This document shows positions 1 through 6,096 of a DNA stretch of 15,445 nt, piece by piece. The notes beneath the pieces are model-generated. The model saw only the letters and a program-made list of their open reading frames with translations. It had not been told where the DNA came from and did not search any database. A program made the position numbers and the translations under genes. How positions within the stretch are numbered: position 1 is the stretch's first letter; every line of letters starts with the position of its first letter. This stretch comes from PLA5 sp040901705 (GTDB lineage: Bacteria > Planctomycetota > Planctomycetia > Pirellulales > PLA5). Where the stretch lies: assembly GCA_040901705.1 (NCBI GenBank), contig JBBDYI010000292.1, positions 1 through 15,445 of the forward strand. The letters run 5' to 3'.

Positions 1-120
1 GAACTCCGAACAGCCACCTGAAAAAGGGTTAACGGCGTTGAGTGCCACCCCGCCGCCAATACAGAATGGGAACAATGGCGCGTTACCAACGTGATTCTGT
101 AATTGCATTGGAGGCGCACG

Positions 121-924
121 ATGAGCGGCGGATGGTTCTATAGCGTCATGGGAGTCGAACGGGGCCCAGTTTCCTCGAAAGAATTGAAGAGGCTCGCCGA
201 TCAAGGAGAGATTTTGAGGGATTCATTGGTTCGGTCGGCCAGGAACGATCAATGGTTTTCGGCGGATCGCGTCAAGGGGCTGTTCCCAGAAGTCGTTGTT
301 GCAGAAGCAGGTAGCGTCGCTGAATCCTCGGCAAGCGACATTGAAGCGACGGCCGTGGATGTACTGGGGATTGCGGCGACAAAAGGTTTTAGCTCAATCG
401 CTACGGCGGAACCAAAGCTAATTTCGTGTCCGGACTGCGAATCCCTCGTCTCGTGGAGGGCGAGGCAGTGTCCGAAGTGCGGTTGCCCAATTGCGCCTGA
501 AGTGCCAGAGGTATTGCAGCGTGTTACAAGACACACTGAAAGGAACATCTATGAAAATGGCCGAGTTAAGGTCACGTCGACTCGTTTTATGATTGGCAGG
601 AAGACTTACGCGATCAATGGAATAACTTCGGTCAAGATGGTGCGGACGCAACCAACAACTGCGGCGGGCATTGCTGTGGGGATCCTCGGCGCGTTCTTTA
701 CTCTTGTTGGGCTGTCAGCGCTGCGTGACGGAATAGATGGAATCGTTGGAACGATCTTTGGCATCTTGATGGTCGCCGTAGGCATTTACTTGGCCTGTCG
801 AACTGTGTACCGAGTGCAAATCGTGTCCGCATCAGGTCGCGAAAAAGCTTACGAAAACCCAGATGAGCACTTCATCCAAGAAGTTGTGGATGCAATCAAT
901 GCTGCGATTGCGCAACGTGGCTGA
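121..924 (+). CDS. GYF_2 / zinc-ribbon / two-TM membrane protein
   Basis: Predicted 267-residue membrane protein of unknown role. Residues 4-57 look like a GYF_2 domain (GWFY near the start, GPVS, then LADQG, then QWFSA), which is usually a peptide-binding module. Residues 103-122 hold a zinc-ribbon-like set: C103-x2-C106, C117-x2-C120 and C122. Residues 140-267 (NIYENGRVKVTSTRF onward) resemble a DUF6232-type domain, with two hydrophobic helices at about 181-200 and 205-226 and a soluble tail ending in an amphipathic helix. The ATG at 121 is chosen because GGAGG at 110-114 lies six bases upstream. The in-frame TTG at 103 would place this Shine-Dalgarno inside the gene. GC content is lower than in the flagellar block. 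Domain names come from remembered family patterns; the gene and its start are secure, the function is not known. Confidence 0.85.
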   Translation: MSGGWFYSVMGVERGPVSSKELKRLADQGEILRDSLVRSARNDQWFSADRVKGLFPEVVVAEAGSVAESSASDIEATAVDVLGIAATKGFSSIATAEPKLISCPDCESLVSWRARQCPKCGCPIAPEVPEVLQRVTRHTERNIYENGRVKVTSTRFMIGRKTYAINGITSVKMVRTQPTTAAGIAVGILGAFFTLVGLSALRDGIDGIVGTIFGILMVAVGIYLACRTVYRVQIVSASGREKAYENPDEHFIQEVVDAINAAIAQRG

Positions 925-994
925 AGCTGGTGACACCGTTCGTTATTCGCCGCAGCGACTTCAGGAATCTCCGTAGCTAGGCTCGCGAGCTGTC

Positions 995-1495
995 ATGAGC
1001 ATAAAGACGCCGTCTGATCTAGAGTCACAAGCATACATACGTGTCGACCTGTTTGAGCATTCTGGAACGAACGTAGAAGTCTGGATCAACATTAAGCCAA
1101 TTTATGTCCACTGGGACGATACTTCCGGTCGGCCCGCTGCAAATCAGATTAAAGTCGACACTTCTGGTGTGGTATGGCGTGTGCGGAGCGTCAACGCCGC
1201 CGAAGCCGGTTGGGGACCATTCCTTTACGATGTAGCGATGGAACTTGCGACGCTAGACGGCAAAGGGCTATGTTCGGATCCCAGTCACGTTACGGAAGAT
1301 GCGCTCAAGGTATGGGAGTTCTATTTCACGCGACGTAATGACGTGGCAAGGAAAAAACTCCCACGCAAAATATGGCCGACACGTCGCGACGAATGCATTC
1401 AATACTTCTATTCCAAATCACCGTCGTTGATTATTCCGGAGCTAAAGCGGCTTGGTAAATGGTGCGAGGTCCATCAAACGTCGCTACCGTTTTGA
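995..1495 (+). CDS. hypothetical protein, possibly phage/accessory family
   Basis: A 166-residue soluble protein with no signal peptide or membrane segment. I do not recognise a named domain with confidence. The central stretch, a GWGPFLYDVAMELAT motif followed by a VTEDALKVWEFYFTRRNDV motif, reminds me of small proteins in large phages where a WGPLLYD motif precedes a VW-x2-Y segment; this is memory, not a search. It lies 70 bases after the GYF_2 gene on the same strand and shares its lower GC, so the two may have arrived together. The ATG at 995 has only a weak upstream TAGG and no clear Shine-Dalgarno. Codon choice and composition fit a real gene. The function is unknown. Confidence 0.7.
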   Translation: MSIKTPSDLESQAYIRVDLFEHSGTNVEVWINIKPIYVHWDDTSGRPAANQIKVDTSGVVWRVRSVNAAEAGWGPFLYDVAMELATLDGKGLCSDPSHVTEDALKVWEFYFTRRNDVARKKLPRKIWPTRRDECIQYFYSKSPSLIIPELKRLGKWCEVHQTSLPF

Positions 1496-1689
1496 CGCAT
1501 CACTCTGCACCACGGCAGGGTGACGCTGTCGTTTCCGCTCGTCTCGCCACCATACTCGTAAGTCGGCGCGTGGTTGGCCATTGTGGTGGTGCGAATTTGC
1601 TCTCCGTTCTTCAACAACCGTCGCTCTCCGGTCGCTTCGAGGCGAGGAACCGCATCGGGACGATCAAAAACGCGGTCAGGCGGCGACGA

Positions 1690-2130
1690 TTAGCCGTGCA
1701 GAGAGAGACTCGGCGGTTGCGCGGAGTGTGTCTCGCCGCCGGCGCTTGCACGGGTTTGGTCGCAGACTTGTCGCCAGGTTTCGCGTTCGAGCGAGAGGAT
1801 TTTTAGCACGTCGTCGAGTCGCCGTGGGTCGCGGTAAAGCTGCGCTTCGGTTAGTTGTCGGAACAGGAAGGCGTACAGCGCTCGCACCCTGCGAGCCAAC
1901 TCGCCTTCGTCGCCGGTCGAATTGACGTCTACGCTCGTAAGCAACTCCACCACGGCCCGCCGCGCGCGGACGAACGACTCGCCGGCGACGGCCCAATCGC
2001 CGGCGAGCGCAGTTTCCCGTGCCTTACGAACGTCTGAGATCGTCGCTTCGATGAGCATCCAGCGCAATCGCTGGGGCGAAGCGGACTGCAACTCGGCCGC
2101 GACGTAGGCTCGTCGTGCTTCGCATGTCAT
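1690..2130 (-). CDS. FliS-like flagellin export chaperone, second diverged copy
   Basis: A 146-residue protein with the FliS plan: an N-terminal Tyr-bearing segment (RRAYVAAELQSASPQRL), a first helix (WMLIEATISDVRKA), a four-helix bundle, RALYAFLFRQLTEAQLYRDP, and the closing LDDVLKILSLERETWRQVC. FliS binds the flagellin C-terminus in the cytoplasm and prevents early polymerisation. It starts 77 bases after the first fliS on the same strand. The ATG at 2130 is chosen because homology begins there; a GGGAG lies about ten bases upstream, and the open frame further upstream overlaps the first fliS and looks non-coding. Changes from the other copy include Trp in the first helix and a more basic surface, so it may serve a different client such as FliD, or have another role. 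The family call is firm; the specialisation is inference. Confidence 0.8.
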   Translation of the reverse strand: MTCEARRAYVAAELQSASPQRLRWMLIEATISDVRKARETALAGDWAVAGESFVRARRAVVELLTSVDVNSTGDEGELARRVRALYAFLFRQLTEAQLYRDPRRLDDVLKILSLERETWRQVCDQTRASAGGETHSAQPPSLSLHG

Positions 2131-2207
2131 CGCGTGGCTGCTCCCTTCAACAAACCCACGACACGCACGACGTTTGCGCCGCCGATCGACGCTGCGGCTC
2201 AGCCGAT

Positions 2208-2675
2208 TTACGCGCGCACCGAAAACGACTCGATCGGCAACGCCGGCGGCTCGAACGTCGGCAGCGCCGCGTCCGCATGCTCCGTGTCGCGGCGAAACTC
2301 TCGCGGGCCGAGCTTCTCGCACAAATCGGCCCACGTGTCGCGCTCGATAGCCAGCACGTCGAGCACGCCGTCGATGCGTTCGCTTTGGCGGCGTATCTGT
2401 GCGTCGGCCACTTCGCGAATCAAGAACGTGTAAATCGACCGCAGTCGCTTCGCGGCGTCGTTACCGTCGCGCTCGACGCACAACAGCATTTCGCCGAGCA
2501 CATTGCGACAGCGCTCGCCGACGGTCGTCGCCGCTTCGTTGTCGTCGGCGGCCAGCGCAGTCTTTAGCTGCGTGGCGAAACGGATCGCTCCATCGATCAG
2601 CATCAAATGCAGCCGCTCGGGCGAGGCGGTGAAAATCTGCGCCGACAAGTATTGTTCGCGAGTGGCGGCGTCCAT
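2208..2675 (-). CDS. fliS: Flagellar export chaperone FliS
   Basis: A 155-residue cytoplasmic chaperone for flagellin secretion. Family hallmarks visible in order: REQYLSAQIFTASPERLHLM near the N-terminus, IDGAIRFATQL, a central helix ending NVLGEMLLCVERDGN, LRSIYTFLIREVADAQIRR, and a last helix with VLDVLAIERDTWADLC. It is somewhat longer than typical FliS (about 125-135 residues) because of an acidic, proline-rich tail after residue 125. The ATG at 2675 is chosen; a GGAG lies about eleven bases upstream. The TTG at 2684 has that GGAG almost touching it, so it is unlikely. The gene follows fliD after 86 bases and precedes a second fliS-like gene, the usual fliD-fliS order. Confidence 0.93.
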   Translation of the reverse strand: MDAATREQYLSAQIFTASPERLHLMLIDGAIRFATQLKTALAADDNEAATTVGERCRNVLGEMLLCVERDGNDAAKRLRSIYTFLIREVADAQIRRQSERIDGVLDVLAIERDTWADLCEKLGPREFRRDTEHADAALPTFEPPALPIESFSVRA

Positions 2676-2721
2676 GCGGATCAATTCTCCGGTGAGAAAG
2701 TTTGACGAGGCGATGGTAAGG

Positions 2722-2748
2722 TGATCGGCTAGATCTACGAATGCTAGA
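2722..2748 (-). promoter_or_regulatory. weak sigma-28-like site before fliS
   Basis: Read on the minus strand, TCTA, then 15 bases, then GCCGATCA. The -10 part matches the sigma-28 consensus GCCGATAA at 7 of 8 bases and the spacing is exactly 15, but the -35 part (consensus TAAA) matches only 2 of 4. It would start a transcript roughly 40 bases before the fliS ATG. It is listed because two stronger sites of the same type precede fliD and the flagellin gene. It could be chance. Confidence 0.25.
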
Positions 2749-2761
2749 GCAGCGACAATGA

Positions 2762-5700
2762 TTACGAGCCGCTTCTGAAACTGAGCGGCGCGATGCCTTG
2801 AATCTGCTCGATGGCGGTGAGGCTGGCCTGAAGCTTGCCGATCGTCGATTCCATGCGATAGAACTGCAACAGCAGTTTTTCGCGCACTTTGTCGAGTCGA
2901 TCGCTGAGGAATTCGACGCGCAGATTGTCGGACTGCACTCTTGTCTCGAGCGCCTGAGCCCGCGAGACGAGCAGCGACCGGTCGCGGCCGGCCAACGATT
3001 CGACCGCGTCGCTCAGTCGCTTCGTTATGCTGGTTTTCTCGGATGTGAAGAATTGCTTCACGGCCGTGCGGTCCTGGCTCAATGCCGCCGTGAATCTCGT
3101 TTCGTCGAAATTGAGTTTTCCGTCCTGATCCAAGTCGATGCCGAGCTGCTTGAGCGACGTGAACTGCCCCGCGCCGAACACGCGTCCGCTAAGCACGCGC
3201 GACAAGTCGGCTTGGATCCGCAGCGTCTCGCCCGAGCCAAACAGCACGCCGGTCTTGAACGTATCCTGGTCGAACGAGGTGTACCCCTTGAGCTTCTCCT
3301 GCAAGGCGTTGTACGCCTCGACGAACGCCTTGGCCCGCGTAACGGATTGTGTGTCGCTGCGGCCGACCGAAACGGTCACGGCCGACGTCGACACGCCTTT
3401 GATATCCAGCGTCAGGCCGCCGATCAACGATTCGAATCGATTGGTTCGCGACGACGCCAGCACGCTCGACGCCGTATTCTCGCCGACGCCATACAACACG
3501 AGCGCGTCGCGGCCGCGAGCGGTTTCTTCGATCGAGAACGACAGACCGCTGGTGTCGAACAAAACGTTTCCGACGTCGCCGGAGCGACCGCTGGCGAGCG
3601 ACAGCCTGAACACCGCGCCGTCGCTCAATACGCCCGCCGTGACGCCGCCGTCGCGCTGATTGATTTTGGCGACGAGGTCGTCGAGCGTGTCGCCGGCGGC
3701 GATCTCGACGCGAATCGTCGACGAGCCGTTGATCACCGAACGCGATTCGCCGTCGATTTCGACCGTCGTGCCGGTGCCCAACAGACCAAGATCGCGGGCG
3801 GCGTGGCCCGTCAAATCTTCGCCGCGAATTTGGTTTGGCCCACCGGCTTCGTCGATGAGCAAAATGCCGTCGCCGTCGTCGTTGATTCGCGCGGTAACTT
3901 TCACGGCCAAAGCATTGATGGCGTCGACGACGTCGCCGATCGTTTTAATCGAATCCGACGACAGATTCAGGCTGTTCGTGCCGCCGAGCGAGTCGTAGAG
4001 GCGAATCCGGCCCACTGCGATGCCGTTGCCGCCGTTGAGCGAGGTAAGCGTCGTGTTTTCGCCGACGGTTTGCAGGCGGAGATTGCCCGATTCGGCTCGC
4101 GATCGGGCTGCGTCGGTGACGAGCTGCAACTTTTCGGCCGTGGCCGTGAACTCGTCGCCATTGCCGACGAGCAAATTCCCCGCGCCGCCGCTGGTGTCGA
4201 GAATCGATAGGCCGTTGCGCGCGTCGTTGACTTGTGCCTGGACGCCGATGCCGGCGGCGTTGATCGCGGAAATGACGTCGTGCAGCGTCTCGGCCTGGCT
4301 TAGATCGATCGACGCCGCAGCGCCGCTTCGATCGGTAATCGACAACGCCCCCAGCGGCGCCAAGCCCTTGCCGCCATCGAGAGACTTGAGCAACACGGTG
4401 TTCAGGCCGGCGAGAATGCGGCCGCCCACGATCGTATCGCCGTCGACCTCGCCGTCGAGGCCGAGATCGTGGGCCAGTTGCGAGCCGAACAATCCTTCGA
4501 TCTGAAAATCGTGGCCTTCGTCGGCGGTGAGATCGACGAGTTGCAGACGGTCTCCGTCCGGGGCGATTTCGATGCGGAGCTTCGTCGGATCGACGGCGTT
4601 GATCGTGTCGATCAATTCGCCGAGGCTCAACTCGTTTGCCGCGTCTTGCGGTGCGCCGCCGGCCGTAACGCCGGAGTCCGATTCTTCGACGACGCCCGTG
4701 CCGTCTCCGGACTCGTCGACCGCCAGCGTGAACTTTCCACTTAGCGACGCCGACGCGGCGGTGACGAGGTCTCCGGCGGTGGTATTGCCCGCGTCGATGT
4801 GGAACGTAATCGTCTTGTTTTCTGGATCGCTGTCGTCGTAAACCGCCGTTTCATTACCGACAGTCACCGCCGGGTCGTCGACAAACACGATCTTCACGCC
4901 ATCATACGCGGTGCCCTTCTCGACCGCCGTGACCGTGAGCCGCGCGTCGGGACCGTTCGTCGCCGCGGTCGTCGTGGTGGCGAATCCATCGCCCGTGGCG
5001 GCTCGTCGCAAGTCGATGTCCAGCGTCGATCCATCGCGCAGCGAAACCCGCAAGTCTGGCAGCGTATCGCTGATCCGCACGCCGAGGCCATCGTTCAAGT
5101 TCGCCAGTTGCACGCCGCGACCGAGAAACACTACGTCGTTGCCGCGGGCCGAAGCCGCCGCTACGTCGATATCGGCAAGTCCCAACGCCGCGGCGGTCTT
5201 TCCGCCCACGCCGACCTCGTCGACGCGAAGGTTCGATGCCGTTCCACCGCTGCGGTCGATCAGCCGCAGCGCGTCGCCGTCGACTTCGGCCGTGACGCGA
5301 ATCGCCGAATTGCCGTTGATCGCCGAGAGCACGTCGTCGACGGTTCGCGCGTAGCGGAGATCGATTTCGGCCGTCGCGCCGCTGCGGTCCGTAATCCGGA
5401 TCGATCCCCGCGGCACGCCGGTCCCGCCGTTGAGCACGGCCAGCAGTGTGTCGGGATTGACCGCACCGCCAAAGCGAAACGCCAGCGTACCGGCTCCGAC
5501 CGGCGACGTTCGCGAGGCGAAACCGCTACTGATCGATTGCTGCGACTGGGCCTTGCGCAGCACGGTGATCTGATGCGTGCCGACGGCCGCCGACGCGCCG
5601 GCCGTGACGCCAAGCGTGTTCGTGTCGCTGCTCGCGGCCGTCACCGAGTCGAACGTGGCCAACTGACCTAGCGCGCTGCCGGTGAATTGCAGCGCGATCA

Positions 5701-5863
5701 GCCGCGCCGTCAGGTCGACGATCGCCGACTGCCGCTCTTGCGTCTTCTTCACCGTCGCGGCAAGCTGATCGCGAGGGCCGGTCTGCAACGCGACCAACTT
5801 CTCGACCGTCTCGGCGATCGGCACGCCGGTTACCAAACCGATCGAAGAGGTGATGCGTCCCAT
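2762..5863 (-). CDS. fliD: Flagellar filament cap protein FliD (giant, multi-repeat)
   Basis: The filament cap (HAP2) pentamer sits at the flagellum tip and folds incoming flagellin. At 1033 residues it is about twice the common 450-550. Residues 1-110 are the FliD N-terminal domain (MGRITSSIGLVTG, then IAETVEKLVALQTGP). Flagellin-IN-type repeats (LNGG-x-G, ITDRSG-x-A-x-IDL, dvisaIN, then LxDxSGG) occur at about 139-205, 250-445 (interrupted), 493-560 and 606-672, with a partial one at about 711-762. Residues about 298-403 are an extra module related to the flagellin repeats. Residues about 805-1033 are the C-terminal domain with a long coiled-coil (about 945-1020). The ATG at 5863 is chosen because the conserved N-terminus begins there; the upstream in-frame TTG at 5899 adds 12 unlike residues. 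A sigma-28-like promoter lies about 70 bases upstream. Confidence 0.95.
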   Translation of the reverse strand: MGRITSSIGLVTGVPIAETVEKLVALQTGPRDQLAATVKKTQERQSAIVDLTARLIALQFTGSALGQLATFDSVTAASSDTNTLGVTAGASAAVGTHQITVLRKAQSQQSISSGFASRTSPVGAGTLAFRFGGAVNPDTLLAVLNGGTGVPRGSIRITDRSGATAEIDLRYARTVDDVLSAINGNSAIRVTAEVDGDALRLIDRSGGTASNLRVDEVGVGGKTAAALGLADIDVAAASARGNDVVFLGRGVQLANLNDGLGVRISDTLPDLRVSLRDGSTLDIDLRRAATGDGFATTTTAATNGPDARLTVTAVEKGTAYDGVKIVFVDDPAVTVGNETAVYDDSDPENKTITFHIDAGNTTAGDLVTAASASLSGKFTLAVDESGDGTGVVEESDSGVTAGGAPQDAANELSLGELIDTINAVDPTKLRIEIAPDGDRLQLVDLTADEGHDFQIEGLFGSQLAHDLGLDGEVDGDTIVGGRILAGLNTVLLKSLDGGKGLAPLGALSITDRSGAAASIDLSQAETLHDVISAINAAGIGVQAQVNDARNGLSILDTSGGAGNLLVGNGDEFTATAEKLQLVTDAARSRAESGNLRLQTVGENTTLTSLNGGNGIAVGRIRLYDSLGGTNSLNLSSDSIKTIGDVVDAINALAVKVTARINDDGDGILLIDEAGGPNQIRGEDLTGHAARDLGLLGTGTTVEIDGESRSVINGSSTIRVEIAAGDTLDDLVAKINQRDGGVTAGVLSDGAVFRLSLASGRSGDVGNVLFDTSGLSFSIEETARGRDALVLYGVGENTASSVLASSRTNRFESLIGGLTLDIKGVSTSAVTVSVGRSDTQSVTRAKAFVEAYNALQEKLKGYTSFDQDTFKTGVLFGSGETLRIQADLSRVLSGRVFGAGQFTSLKQLGIDLDQDGKLNFDETRFTAALSQDRTAVKQFFTSEKTSITKRLSDAVESLAGRDRSLLVSRAQALETRVQSDNLRVEFLSDRLDKVREKLLLQFYRMESTIGKLQASLTAIEQIQGIAPLSFRSGS
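4655..4996 (-). repeat. FliD insert module related to flagellin central repeats
   Basis: Encodes FliD residues about 290-403. The core, LTVTAVEKGTAYDGVKIVF, then ETAVYDD, ITFHIDAGNTTAGDL and a closing VTAGG, follows the same order of motifs as the flagellin modules (FTA..G..YNGLDVSFV, ETVDYT, VTVHI-x-AASTT, then TVGG). It separates the LDIDL strand of one flagellin-IN repeat from its ELIDTIN helix, so it is a nested insertion. Homology is judged by eye. Confidence 0.6.
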
Positions 5864-5932
5864 ATCTGCCCGATTCGCCCGCGTTCGAGACCAATGCAAT
5901 CGCGCAGCGTCTAGCCCGCCGCGTATTCTTTG

Positions 5933-5959
5933 GTATCGGCCGCAGGGCGTGAGAATCTA
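5933..5959 (-). promoter_or_regulatory. sigma-28-like flagellar promoter upstream of fliD
   Basis: On the minus strand the sequence reads TAGA, exactly 15 bases, then GCCGATAC. The sigma-28 (FliA) consensus is TAAA-N15-GCCGATAA, so the match is 3 of 4 and 7 of 8 with ideal spacing. Transcription would start near 5926, giving a leader of about 60 bases to the fliD ATG. It lies between the flagellin terminator and fliD, where a fresh promoter is needed. No FliA gene is in this window. Confidence 0.55.
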
Positions 5960-6017
5960 AAGCGCGTAGGCAAACTTTAGCGCGTGCCTTCGATGCCGCC
6001 GCCATAGATGATCGCGG

Positions 6018-6065
6018 AAAAACAAAAAGCCGGTCGATTGCCGCGAAAACGGCGATCGACCGGCT
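6018..6065 (-). terminator. strong intrinsic terminator after flagellin
   Basis: The arms 6028-6043 and 6050-6065 form a 16-base-pair stem with a single G-T wobble around a six-base loop. On the minus strand the stem is followed directly by a T-run interrupted once by G (complement of 6018-6028). It begins 32 bases after the flagellin stop codon, so it should end the flagellin transcript and separate it from fliD. Confidence 0.92.
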
Positions 6066-6096
6066 GTGATAGTAGACCTTAATCAACCGCCGCCGC

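Noticed and set aside
1..100. Possible end of an upstream plus-strand gene (a frame ending with TGA near 92)
   Set aside because: Fewer than 31 codons are visible and more than one frame is possible, so there is no basis to choose.
2798..4210. Long plus-strand open frame (470 codons) opposite fliD
   Set aside because: It is antisense to fliD, which has clear domains; the translation is Arg/Ala/Val-rich with no family features. GC-rich genes often leave open frames on the other strand.
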